NCBI GenBank assembly: GCA_937888485.1
Contig: CALAQQ010000129.1
Span: 1-25,927, forward strand
Direction: 5' to 3'
Length of the DNA stretch: 25,927 bases
Origin: an uncultured Clostridia bacterium
GTDB taxonomy: Bacteria > Bacillota > Clostridia > Oscillospirales > Acutalibacteraceae
In this document: positions 16,676 to 24,596 of the stretch, one piece after another
How the letters are laid out: every line of letters begins with the position of its first letter
Numbering within the stretch: position 1 is the first letter of the stretch
The notes under the pieces: model-generated
What the model was told of the DNA's origin: nothing
Database searches by the model: none
What the model saw: the letters and a program-made list of their open reading frames with translations, nothing else
Translations under genes and position numbers: made by a program

Positions 16676-17422
16676 ATGAATATTGTATTTTTTACTGCCG
16701 CTGGTGTCGGCGGTGCAACAATTATCGGTGCAATAATCGGTTTTGTTTTTATTAAAACTGCCGAAAAATATGCAAATACAGTTATATCTTTTGCAGCTGG
16801 CGTCATGTTAGCAACATCCGTTTTTAATCTGATTATTCCATCTGTTGAAAATGAAAATTTGTTTTCCGTTTATATATCAGTTGCAGGTATATTCTGTGGT
16901 TCTCTGTGTATCAATGTTCTTGATTTCTTTGCAAATAAACTTTTAAAAATGAATAACATGAATTGCTTGCAATCAAATGAAAAACTACACAGAATAATGC
17001 TTTTTGTTGCCGCAATTGCAATCCATAACCTGCCAGAAGGAATAGCAGCCGGTGTCGGTTTCGGAACAGGCAATACAGCTGACGCTTTGATAATTGCAGG
17101 CAGTATTGCACTTCAGAATTTACCCGAAGGAATGGTTATTATTTCGCCGATGCTTTCGGTTGGGATAAGCCGGGCAAAAACATTTATAATTGCATTATTT
17201 ACGGGTGTGATTGAAATCGCAGGAACATTATTCGGTTATTACGCTGTTACAATTTCAACAGATATTTTACCTTTTATTCTCTCATTTGCAGGCGGAACAA
17301 TGATTTATGTTATATGCGGAGATATGATTCCCGAATCACAGTCAGAATCTTTAAAACACAGCTCAACTTATGCATTGATATCTGGTTTTTGTCTTATGTT
17401 GATTCTGAATGAAATATTATAA
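16676..17422 (+). CDS. ZIP family metal transporter (GufA-like)
   Basis: 248 aa, about eight hydrophobic segments. The metal-binding helices are evident: HNLPEG at 117-122 in TM4 and QNLPEG at 147-152 in TM5, the pairing typical of the GufA/ZupT branch of ZIP carriers. These import divalent metals such as zinc, iron or manganese into the cytoplasm; selectivity cannot be read here. The usual His-rich loop between TM3 and TM4 is short and holds only one His. The ATG follows TTAGGTGTT. The gene ends 2 bases from the end of the convergent sigK, with no hairpin between. Confidence 0.93.
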   Translation: MNIVFFTAAGVGGATIIGAIIGFVFIKTAEKYANTVISFAAGVMLATSVFNLIIPSVENENLFSVYISVAGIFCGSLCINVLDFFANKLLKMNNMNCLQSNEKLHRIMLFVAAIAIHNLPEGIAAGVGFGTGNTADALIIAGSIALQNLPEGMVIISPMLSVGISRAKTFIIALFTGVIEIAGTLFGYYAVTISTDILPFILSFAGGTMIYVICGDMIPESQSESLKHSSTYALISGFCLMLILNEIL

Positions 17423-17424
17423 TG

Positions 17425-18111
17425 CTAATTCAATAATTTTTTTCTGAGTTTTTCGATTATCTTTTTCTCGATTCTGCTGACATAAGAACGTGAAATATTC
17501 AGTTTTTTTGCAATCTGTTTTTGCGTATATATTTCCGTTCCGTAAAGACCGTATCTCATAATAATAATTGTTTTTTCTCTTTCATCTTCAATTTCATCGA
17601 TAAAACCGTAAAGCTTATTTATCAGCAGTTTGTTATCTGTCATTTCAGCCGTGTCTTCCTGGACGAATATAATATCCATTAAAGTCAATGGATTTCCTTC
17701 GCTGTCCGAATCAATCGGTTCGTTTATGGAAATTTCCTGTGATGTTTTTTTCTTGCTTCTGAAATACATCAGTATTTCATTTTCAATACATTTTGAAGCA
17801 TATGTTGCAAGCCTTATACCTTTTGATTCATCAAATGAATTGATTCCTTTGATTAATCCTATGGTACCGATAGAAATCAGATCATCCTGTTCTTCGGGGT
17901 TCGAACTGTATTTTTTAACAATATGTGCAACAAGTCTGAGGTTGTGTTCGATTATTTTGTTTTTTGCGTTCTTGTCTCCGTTTTTAATTTTTTGTAGAAA
18001 TATTTTTTCTTCCTCTGATGAAAGTGCCGGAGGGAATGAACCTGTATTTTTGATATGCAGTGCAAAAAACAAAAATCCCTTTCCGAGTATTTCAGCCAAT
18101 AAATTAAGCAT
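17425..18111 (-). CDS. sigK: RNA polymerase sporulation sigma factor, pro-sigma-K (uninterrupted)
   Basis: 228 aa, close to the length of B. subtilis pro-sigma-K (241). It directs late mother-cell transcription in sporulation. The first ~20 residues (hydrophobic, up to about FALHIKN) match the pro-sequence that SpoIVFB removes in Bacillus. Region 2 shows NLRLVAHIVKKY, DLISIGTIGLIKGI and RLATYASKCIENEILMYFR; region 4 shows EREKTIIIMRYGL and the helix-turn-helix YTQKQIAKKLNISRSYVSRIE. The reading frame is intact, so no skin-type element splits it. Ribosome site CGAGGTGAT is 5 bases before the ATG. Confidence 0.96.
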   Translation of the reverse strand: MLNLLAEILGKGFLFFALHIKNTGSFPPALSSEEEKIFLQKIKNGDKNAKNKIIEHNLRLVAHIVKKYSSNPEEQDDLISIGTIGLIKGINSFDESKGIRLATYASKCIENEILMYFRSKKKTSQEISINEPIDSDSEGNPLTLMDIIFVQEDTAEMTDNKLLINKLYGFIDEIEDEREKTIIIMRYGLYGTEIYTQKQIAKKLNISRSYVSRIEKKIIEKLRKKLLN

Positions 18112-18130
18112 TACATCACCTCGTATGATT

Positions 18131-18139
18131 TATCTTATG
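18131..18139 (-). promoter_or_regulatory. Possible mother-cell -10 element upstream of sigK
   Basis: The minus strand reads CATAAGATA 20 bases before the sigK ATG, a full match to the sigma-K -10 (CATAnnnTA) and a partial match to that of sigma-E. No AC pair lies at 16-17 bases upstream; ATTTT about 15 bases upstream resembles a sigma-E -35. Weak evidence. Confidence 0.3.
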
Positions 18140-18201
18140 TATAATTTGTTAAAAAATGACTTGTAAGGGCATATATCTGCAATAAAATTCAAAGAATAAT
18201 C

Positions 18202-18230
18202 TTGCATAACTTTTAAAAAAGATATATAAT
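18202..18230 (+). promoter_or_regulatory. Sigma-A promoter of the isomerase-metallophosphoesterase unit
   Basis: TTGCAT (18202-18207), a 17-base spacer, and a perfect TATAAT (18225-18230), 30 bases before the ATG at 18261. Confidence 0.75.
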
Positions 18231-18260
18231 ATATAAAATAAAATTATAGAGGTGTGCATA

Positions 18261-19040
18261 ATGGGTAAAATAAAACTCGGCGCTCAGCTTTACACTCTCC
18301 GCGATTATATTCAGACTTACGAAGATTGTGAGGCAACATTCAAATATCTTAATGATATCGGAATCAATGTTATTCAGATTTCGGGTATCGGTCCTATTCC
18401 CGCCGATAAGGTTGCTTATCTTACCGAAAAATACAATATGGATGTTTGCGTTACACACACTTCTTTTGACAGAATGCTCACAGACCTTGATACCGTTATG
18501 AAGGAACACAAAATGCTCGGATGCGATTCTCTCGGTATCGGCGGTATGCCTGACAAATATAAAAAAGACAGTGAAAGTATAAAAGAATTTATCAAAGTTA
18601 CTTCAGAAATCGGTAAAAGAATGCACGCTGAGGGTTTACAGTTTGCATACCACAATCACGCATTTGAATTCGCAAAGCTTGATAACGGCAGACGAATTTT
18701 TGATATGCTCATTGAAGATACGAAACCCGAGGAATTCAGTTTTATCGGTGATACTTATTGGTTCCAGTTCGGTGGAGTTAATCCTTGTGAATATATTGAA
18801 AAAATTGCAGGCAGAATGAAGGTTTGTCATTTCAAGGATTACGGAATTACAGACCATACTCCTAAATTTGTTGAAATCGGAACAGGAAATCTTAATCTTG
18901 ATAAGATATATAATACCTGTGTTGAAACAGGTGTTAAATATATTGTTATTGAGCAGGATGTTTGTGAAATCGATCCGAGAGAATCAATGGCAATAAGCTA
19001 CAAAAATCTTGTTGACATTGCGAAAAGGAATGATAAATAA
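18261..19040 (+). CDS. Sugar phosphate isomerase/epimerase (xylose isomerase-like TIM barrel)
   Basis: 259 aa. AP endonuclease 2/xylose-isomerase-like barrel that uses a divalent metal to epimerise or isomerise ketoses, keto-polyols or related sugars. Likely metal ligands are Glu136 (HNHAFEF), Asp164 (IGDTYW), His190 (CHFKDY) and Glu231 (VIEQD), which occur in the right order. LGAQLYTLRD at the start is typical of the group. ATG 18261 is chosen over the upstream GTG (18252) because AGAGGTG overlaps that GTG and sits well for the ATG. It is cytoplasmic. The next gene begins directly after its stop, so the sugar enzyme and metallophosphoesterase are coupled. The precise substrate is unknown. 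Confidence 0.87.
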   Translation: MGKIKLGAQLYTLRDYIQTYEDCEATFKYLNDIGINVIQISGIGPIPADKVAYLTEKYNMDVCVTHTSFDRMLTDLDTVMKEHKMLGCDSLGIGGMPDKYKKDSESIKEFIKVTSEIGKRMHAEGLQFAYHNHAFEFAKLDNGRRIFDMLIEDTKPEEFSFIGDTYWFQFGGVNPCEYIEKIAGRMKVCHFKDYGITDHTPKFVEIGTGNLNLDKIYNTCVETGVKYIVIEQDVCEIDPRESMAISYKNLVDIAKRNDK

Positions 19041-20648
19041 ATGAAACCTCTTACCATTACCGTTCTTACAGATACTCATTATTATTGCAAAGAAAACGGA
19101 ACAAGCGGTAAAGCTTATGATATTGCCAATTCAAAAAGTCAGAAGCTTCTTGCAGACAGTGCTGAAGTTCTTGAAACGGCATTTGAACAGATTGTTGCCG
19201 ATAACGAAAGCGATATAGTTCTCATAAGCGGTGATGTTACAAACAATGGTGAACTCAATGCTCATGCAGAATTTATTGAAATGCTCCGTTCTTTAAAGAA
19301 AAAAGGTAAAAGAGTTTATGTTATAACTGCCACCCATGATTTTCGTAATCACGGATTTACCGATATGTACAAGGGTGATGAAAAGCTTCAGACAAAAACA
19401 GCAACACGCGATATGCTGTTTGATATGTACCGTGAATTCGGTCCTGATGAAGCGATTGCAGTTCACCGTCAAAGTATGTCATATGTTGTTCAGCTTTGTG
19501 ACGGTTACAGACTTTTTGCTCTTAATGATGACACAAACCTCAACGGTAAAAGCGGTTTTTCCGATGAATGCTTTGAATGGATATCCGAACGAGCGAAAGA
19601 AGCAAGAGAAGATAATCAATTTATTATTGCGATGACCCATCATCCTTTGATTGCTCCTTCACCTATATATGAAATCATCGGAAGAGGGGATATGCTCGGC
19701 GATTATAAGCAGAGAATAGAGCAGCTTGCCGATATCGGAGTTCAGTTTATATTTACCGGTCATACTCATATTCCCGACACTTCGGTATATCAGAGTAAAA
19801 AAGGGAATGTTCTTTATGATATTTGCACTTCTTCGACTATAGGTTATCCCGGTGCAATGAGAAAAGTCAGATTTGAACCTGATAAAAATAATGTTTCGGT
19901 AAAGACGGTTTATGTTGACACTCCGGAATTATTTAAAAATCAGGGTAAAGAACTTAAGGATGTTCTTGAAAATCAGCTTATCGGAGTTATCAAAGGGATG
20001 ATAAAAACCGCAGGCGAAGACATTGACAGACTTGCCGATATGGTGACAGCTATAAGTATTAAACCGAAAGTTGTATATAAATTCGGCTGGATAATTAAGC
20101 CTGTTTTCAAATTTCTTAACTCGCTTAAAGTCGGTACAGTTGCAAGATGGACAAAGAAAGAAACCGGGTTAAAAAAAGCTGACTATGAGGATATAAAAAA
20201 CATAAAAGTTGTTGACGTTATATGCAGTCTTGTTCTCAGTCTTTTCGGCGGAGAAAGCAATTATCCGCCTGATACAGCTTTATATAAAATTGTTATCGGT
20301 TTTCTTAACATCATTGACAGCATACTCGGAGTTCTTCATGTTGATTTGAAAAAAATAACAAAGGTTGCTTCAAGTGCTTCAGAACTTGTTGAACCCCTTC
20401 TTTATAACAGCGGAATCGATTCGTACAATTCAGAACTTGAAATTTTTCCTTTTATTTATGATTCTTGTTCTGAATTTAAAAAAATCTCATTTAACCGTAT
20501 TCCTTGTACAGTAAAGAAGAGCCGTAAAGGTTTGCCGATATTGATTATTGTTTTATTATCGGTAATCATATTCCTTCCTGTTTGGCTTATTTTGATTTTG
20601 TTTGGATTTATAAACAATCAATTGAAATATAAAGATAAAATTAATTAA
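19041..20648 (+). CDS. Metallophosphoesterase with C-terminal membrane anchor
   Basis: 535 aa. A calcineurin-type phosphoesterase core (about 1-280) shows DTH (Asp11, His13), GDVTNNGE at 64-71, THHPL at 199-203 and GHTH at 240-243. The fourth motif, normally GNH(D/E), reads ATHD at 97-100, so the metal-binding Asn is replaced by Thr while the His stays. A helical region of about 220 residues follows, and residues about 498-524 are strongly hydrophobic with basic residues on both sides; with no N-terminal signal, the enzyme is probably tail-anchored with the catalytic part in the cytoplasm. Substrate unknown (nucleotide, phosphodiester or lipid head group are possible). Start codon touches the isomerase stop; ribosome site AAAGGA lies within the isomerase end. 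Confidence 0.85.
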   Translation: MKPLTITVLTDTHYYCKENGTSGKAYDIANSKSQKLLADSAEVLETAFEQIVADNESDIVLISGDVTNNGELNAHAEFIEMLRSLKKKGKRVYVITATHDFRNHGFTDMYKGDEKLQTKTATRDMLFDMYREFGPDEAIAVHRQSMSYVVQLCDGYRLFALNDDTNLNGKSGFSDECFEWISERAKEAREDNQFIIAMTHHPLIAPSPIYEIIGRGDMLGDYKQRIEQLADIGVQFIFTGHTHIPDTSVYQSKKGNVLYDICTSSTIGYPGAMRKVRFEPDKNNVSVKTVYVDTPELFKNQGKELKDVLENQLIGVIKGMIKTAGEDIDRLADMVTAISIKPKVVYKFGWIIKPVFKFLNSLKVGTVARWTKKETGLKKADYEDIKNIKVVDVICSLVLSLFGGESNYPPDTALYKIVIGFLNIIDSILGVLHVDLKKITKVASSASELVEPLLYNSGIDSYNSELEIFPFIYDSCSEFKKISFNRIPCTVKKSRKGLPILIIVLLSVIIFLPVWLILILFGFINNQLKYKDKIN

Positions 20649-20660
20649 TGTGGTGATTTT

Positions 20661-21029
20661 ATGATATCTCCTAAAATAGAAGTGTGCATCGAAGGGTATA
20701 ATATTGAGCAAACAGATTTTTATATAGCTCATATTCTCGACAAGTATAATTCACTTAATGAGCTATATCAAAAATCATGCGAACAAATTGTTTTTCTTGA
20801 AAAAGAATGCAAAAACGGTTTCATAGAGGCTGTTTCTGAATCCGAAAAAAGGATAAATAATAAACTTGATTTAATTGAAAACAGGCTTTCTGCAATTGAA
20901 AATATCCTTGAAACATGTAATAAATCAGCATTGAGTTTGTATTCAAACGAATCACAGGAAAGATTCAAAGCAGAGCTTACAGATTTTCATTCAGAACTTG
21001 AAGATATAAAATTGATTTTTAAAAAATAA
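20661..21029 (+). CDS. Small coiled-coil protein, DivIVA-like N-terminus
   Basis: 122 aa, not firmly assigned. Residues 12-45 read like the DivIVA/GpsB lipid-binding module and its first coil: GYNIEQTDFYI aligns with the family pattern G-Y-D-x-x-x-V-D-x-F-L, followed by about 30 residues with heptad-like Ile, Leu and Tyr spacing. A second predicted coiled coil spans about 70-120 (repeating Ile/Leu with Glu, Lys and Asn). No signal peptide or membrane segment. It sits 12 bases after the metallophosphoesterase stop (GGTGAT before the ATG) and just upstream of a class A PBP, which fits a role in locating wall synthesis, as GpsB does with PBP1 in Bacillus. The function is inference. Confidence 0.6.
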   Translation: MISPKIEVCIEGYNIEQTDFYIAHILDKYNSLNELYQKSCEQIVFLEKECKNGFIEAVSESEKRINNKLDLIENRLSAIENILETCNKSALSLYSNESQERFKAELTDFHSELEDIKLIFKK

Positions 21030-21071
21030 TCTGTTTTAGTTAGAATCACGGATTAAGGAGGTTTGAAGGAT

Positions 21072-23315
21072 TTGAATAATACATCTTCGAATCAGCCTGT
21101 ATCAAAGGGCAAAAGAAAAAAGAAAAAAAAGATTAATAAACCTTTGCTTGTTTTTTACGGTATTTTCAGTACTGTTGCGTTAACAGCTTTGGTTGTTGTT
21201 TCCTATGTTTTATTCAATGCAATCACCGTAATTAACGGCGATTTAATTATCAATCTTGATGAGTATAAGGAAAATCAGAACCAGACATCCTTCATTTATG
21301 CATATGACAAAGAGGGTAACACAATTGAGCTTGCAAGACTCCACGGCGAAGAAGACCGTGTGTGGGTTGACCTTGATGATATGTCTCCTTATATGTCAGA
21401 AGCATTTATTGCACTTGAAGATACCCGTTTTAAGAGTCATCACGGTGTTGACTGGATAAGAACAATCGGTGTTATTGTTGTTCCCAAAAACCTTGGTCAG
21501 GGCGGTTCAACATTAACTCAGCAGCTCATCAAGAACCTCACACACGAGGATGATGTTACTATTGTCAGAAAGTTTAATGAAATTCTGACTGCATTGAATC
21601 TTGAAAAAAATTACGATAAAGACGTTATAATGGAAGCTTATCTTAACACTGCTTATTTCGGAAGCGGATGTTACGGTGTTAAAACAGCCAGTGAAAAATA
21701 TTTCGGAAAAGATATCAGTGAACTTAATGCTGCTGAATGTGCTGTTATTGCTTCAATAACTCAGAAACCAACCGCATATAATCCTCTTCTTAATCCCGAC
21801 GATAATAAAATCCGTCAGTCATATTGTCTGGAAATGATGAAAGAAATGGGCTCACTTTCGCAGGAAGAATATAATGAAGCTGTAAATTATGAACTTATTT
21901 TCACTAACAGCGAAAAGTATGTTCCTGATGAAGATGATGAACAGATTAATATAGTTGAAGAAGAAACTAACCATAGTTTCTATGTTGACTATGTAAGACA
22001 ATGTGTCCAGCAGGATCTCATGGAAGAATACGGTTATTCCAAACAGCAGGCCTCAGATCAGATTCTTTACGGCGGTCTTAAGATTTATGCAGCTGTTGAT
22101 CTTGAAGTTCAGGAAGTTCTTGAGGATGTATATGTTAACAGAAAGAGTTTCCCGAATTTAAAGAGTAAGGAAGGCGAAAAAGTTCAGTCTGCAATGACTA
22201 TTATGGATTATAGCGGACGTGTTGTTGCAATTGTCGGTGCTGCTGATGAAAAGAAAGGTCCCCTCTGCCTTAACAGAGCTGCCAACTCATACAGACAGCC
22301 CGGTTCAACCATAAAACCTATTGCAACGTATGCTCCTGCAATCGAATTAAATCTTATCAACTATTCTTCAAAAATCAAAGATTACGCTATTCCCGTGAAC
22401 GGTAAACTCTGGCCTCATAATGTTAACGGAACGCTTGGTTCAGGCAGTAATGTAACTGTTGAATATGCTATTCAGCAATCACATAATACAGTTCCGACAA
22501 GAATTATCAAGAACGATCTCGGAATCGACACGTCTTTCGAGTTCTTAAGGGACAGATTCCATCTTTCAAGACTTGATGAACAGAAAGACCGCGCACTTTC
22601 GCCGCTTGCAACAGGTGCTCTTACAAACGGAACAACAACTGTTGAAATGGCTTCTGCATATGCCACATTCGGAAACGGCGGATTATATTATGAACCGTAT
22701 TCCTATTATAAAGTAACAAACAGTCAGGGAACTCAGATTCTTCTCAGTAATGAAGATCCTATCGGTGAACAAGTCATATCGGAAGAAACTTCAGATATTA
22801 TATGCGAACTTCTTCAAACGGTAAGCACAAGCAAATTCGGTGATGCTCCAAATGTAAGAAAGTTCCAGATTATGGCGAAAACCGGTACGACAAGTAAACA
22901 AAATGACCGTTGGTTCTGCGCTGGTACACCTTATTATGTTGCTGCCGTATGGTTTGGTTTTGATAAGCAGGAATCTCTTGATACATCCGGTAACCCGGGC
23001 GGTAAAATCTTCATGACTGTTTTTGACAGAATTCATAAGGGTCTTCCTGAGAAAGAATTTCCAAAGAGCAGCGGAACAGTAGAAAAGAGATATTGTACTG
23101 TAACAGGCAAACTTGCAGGAAGTAATTGCGGTTCAACAAAAAAGGGATGGTATAAAATAACAGCTCTTCCTGCTGTCTGCTCGTCATGTTCTTATTCTTC
23201 CGATGAAGACAGCACAAATAAACCCGATTCAATCGGTGAGGCAGTCGGAGATGTTGTGGATAATGTAGCAGAAGGTCTGAACAACGCACTCAATGATATC
23301 CTTAACAACGGATAA
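21072..23315 (+). CDS. Class A penicillin-binding protein (PBP1-type)
   Basis: 747 aa from TTG 21072. Bifunctional peptidoglycan synthase: short basic cytoplasmic tail, one membrane span (about 25-50), GT51 glycosyltransferase with catalytic Glu116 in EDTRFKSHHG and the GGSTLTQQ motif, then transpeptidase with STIK (Ser412, Lys415), SHN at 470-472 and KTGT at 603-606. The C-terminal ~100 residues carry four Cys and a long acidic tail, common in Clostridia. Start: AAGGAGG at 21055-21061 is only 1 base before TTG 21063 but 10 before TTG 21072, so the latter is preferred; there is no nearby ATG. It follows the DivIVA-like gene by 42 bases with no terminator, so it may be read from the upstream promoter. 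Confidence 0.96.
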   Translation: MNNTSSNQPVSKGKRKKKKKINKPLLVFYGIFSTVALTALVVVSYVLFNAITVINGDLIINLDEYKENQNQTSFIYAYDKEGNTIELARLHGEEDRVWVDLDDMSPYMSEAFIALEDTRFKSHHGVDWIRTIGVIVVPKNLGQGGSTLTQQLIKNLTHEDDVTIVRKFNEILTALNLEKNYDKDVIMEAYLNTAYFGSGCYGVKTASEKYFGKDISELNAAECAVIASITQKPTAYNPLLNPDDNKIRQSYCLEMMKEMGSLSQEEYNEAVNYELIFTNSEKYVPDEDDEQINIVEEETNHSFYVDYVRQCVQQDLMEEYGYSKQQASDQILYGGLKIYAAVDLEVQEVLEDVYVNRKSFPNLKSKEGEKVQSAMTIMDYSGRVVAIVGAADEKKGPLCLNRAANSYRQPGSTIKPIATYAPAIELNLINYSSKIKDYAIPVNGKLWPHNVNGTLGSGSNVTVEYAIQQSHNTVPTRIIKNDLGIDTSFEFLRDRFHLSRLDEQKDRALSPLATGALTNGTTTVEMASAYATFGNGGLYYEPYSYYKVTNSQGTQILLSNEDPIGEQVISEETSDIICELLQTVSTSKFGDAPNVRKFQIMAKTGTTSKQNDRWFCAGTPYYVAAVWFGFDKQESLDTSGNPGGKIFMTVFDRIHKGLPEKEFPKSSGTVEKRYCTVTGKLAGSNCGSTKKGWYKITALPAVCSSCSYSSDEDSTNKPDSIGEAVGDVVDNVAEGLNNALNDILNNG

Positions 23316-23321
23316 ATTACA

Positions 23322-23347
23322 GCGGAGTTTGATAATTCAAACTCCGC
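23322..23347 (+). terminator. Hairpin after the PBP gene, likely weak terminator
   Basis: Arms 23322-23332 and 23337-23347 pair over 11 bp (loop TAAT), but only AATTTAAATT follows, not a run of T. It may attenuate or process the transcript rather than end it; the next gene begins 26 bases later. Confidence 0.5.
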
Positions 23348-23373
23348 AATTTAAATTATAAAGGATTGATATT

Positions 23374-23793
23374 TTGATTATAATGGCGATTGATTACGGC
23401 GATGTAAGAACAGGTATTGCTGTTTGTGATAAGATGGAAATGCTGGCTTCTCCTGTTTGTATCATTGAACAGAGAAATCCTGAAATCCTGATTGAAAAAA
23501 TTTCATCTCTTGTAACGGAATATAAGGCTGAAATGATAGTTGTCGGTCTTCCTAAAAACATGGATTCATCGGAAGGGGACAGAGCATTGAAATGCAAGCA
23601 ATTTGCAGAATCTCTGTCAGAAAAAACAGGGTTGGAAACAGTAATGCGTGATGAAAGACTATCAACCGTTTTTGCTCATAATGTTCTGAATGTTACTAAT
23701 ACAAGAGGCAAAAAAAGAAAATCTGTCGTAGACCAGGTGGCGGCTGTTATGATACTTCAGGATTACATAGATTTTCGTAAAAATAAAAGATAA
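23374..23793 (+). CDS. ruvX: Putative pre-16S rRNA nuclease / Holliday junction resolvase-like YqgF (RuvX)
   Basis: 139 aa, the usual size. An RNase H-fold nuclease; in E. coli the homologue YqgF matures the 5' end of 16S rRNA. Seen: IDYGDVRTG with catalytic Asp, VVGLPKN, the conserved DERLST, and DQVAAVMILQDY with a second acidic residue. Start TTG 23374 is chosen because AAAGGA (23360-23365) sits 8 bases upstream; the internal ATG 23383 would leave 17 bases. It follows the PBP hairpin and precedes cwlD by 62 bases. It lies near mreB/alaS-type genes in some Clostridia, but here its neighbours are wall and spore genes. Confidence 0.93.
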   Translation: MIIMAIDYGDVRTGIAVCDKMEMLASPVCIIEQRNPEILIEKISSLVTEYKAEMIVVGLPKNMDSSEGDRALKCKQFAESLSEKTGLETVMRDERLSTVFAHNVLNVTNTRGKKRKSVVDQVAAVMILQDYIDFRKNKR

Positions 23794-23855
23794 TATGAAA
23801 TTTCATAGGCATCACAGCATATCATTTATTAATATGATTTGCGGAGGATACGCTT

Positions 23856-24596
23856 ATGAAAATAATTGCTCCATCAAACCTTAAAATCCGATTTATTCTT
23901 TTTATATCATTATTTTCCATTGTCGGCATTATTATGGGTGGAAATATTATTTTTAATATGTTTTCATCAGTAGATGTTTCTGTTAAAAATAATAAATATA
24001 AAACTGTTATTATCGATGCTGGTCACGGTGGACCCGACGGCGGAACCAGCGCCGATGACGGTACGGTTGAAAAAGATATCAATCTGCAAATTGCACATAA
24101 ACTAAATGAATTTCTTGTTTCGGTCGGCGTTGAAACTGTTATGATTCGGACTGAAGATATTTCTGTTCATGATGATACGGCAAATACAATAAGAGAAAAG
24201 AAAGTTTCCGATATAAAAAACAGATTGTCGATTCTGAATAATACGGATAATGCGATTTTTGTGAGCATTCATCAGAATCATTTTTCTCAATCTCAATACA
24301 GCGGAACACAGGTTTTTTATTCTAAAAACAATCCGGATTCACGAAATCTTGCGGATCGCATAAGACATTCTGTTATAACGGTACTTCAACCCGAAAATTC
24401 ACGTGAAATAAAACAAAGCGGCTCAGATATTTATCTGTTACATCACGCAGAAAACCCTGCAGTTATGGTTGAATGCGGATTTTTATCTAATCCCGAAGAA
24501 ACAGAAAAACTGAAGAATGAAAATTACCAGCGCAAATTAGCGTTATTAATCGCTTTAGGAATTATGGATTTTATAAACAAAACGGAGGCTGTTTAA
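23856..24596 (+). CDS. cwlD: N-acetylmuramoyl-L-alanine amidase, CwlD-type
   Basis: 246 aa. An N-terminal hydrophobic span (about 11-35) is followed by an Amidase_3 domain. Zinc and catalytic residues are His57 (DAGHGG), Glu72, His139 (SIHQNH) and Glu206 (VECGFL). The length, the span and the SQYSGTQVFY block match CwlD, which removes the peptide side chain during formation of muramic-delta-lactam in the spore cortex, with GerS or PdaA partners. A vegetative amidase cannot be excluded, but the small size without binding repeats favours CwlD. GCGGAGG lies 8 bases before the ATG. The stop is immediately followed by radA. Confidence 0.9.
   Translation: MKIIAPSNLKIRFILFISLFSIVGIIMGGNIIFNMFSSVDVSVKNNKYKTVIIDAGHGGPDGGTSADDGTVEKDINLQIAHKLNEFLVSVGVETVMIRTEDISVHDDTANTIREKKVSDIKNRLSILNNTDNAIFVSIHQNHFSQSQYSGTQVFYSKNNPDSRNLADRIRHSVITVLQPENSREIKQSGSDIYLLHHAENPAVMVECGFLSNPEETEKLKNENYQRKLALLIALGIMDFINKTEAV

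Noticed and set aside
17425..18111. Possible skin-type element in sigK
   Set aside because: The sigma-K frame is continuous with regions 2 and 4 intact; no insertion or recombinase gene is present.
23792..23825. Sporulation sigma-E type promoter before cwlD (CATATCAT with AATAT upstream)
   Set aside because: The spacing between the two parts is about 21 bases, too long for the 14-15 expected.
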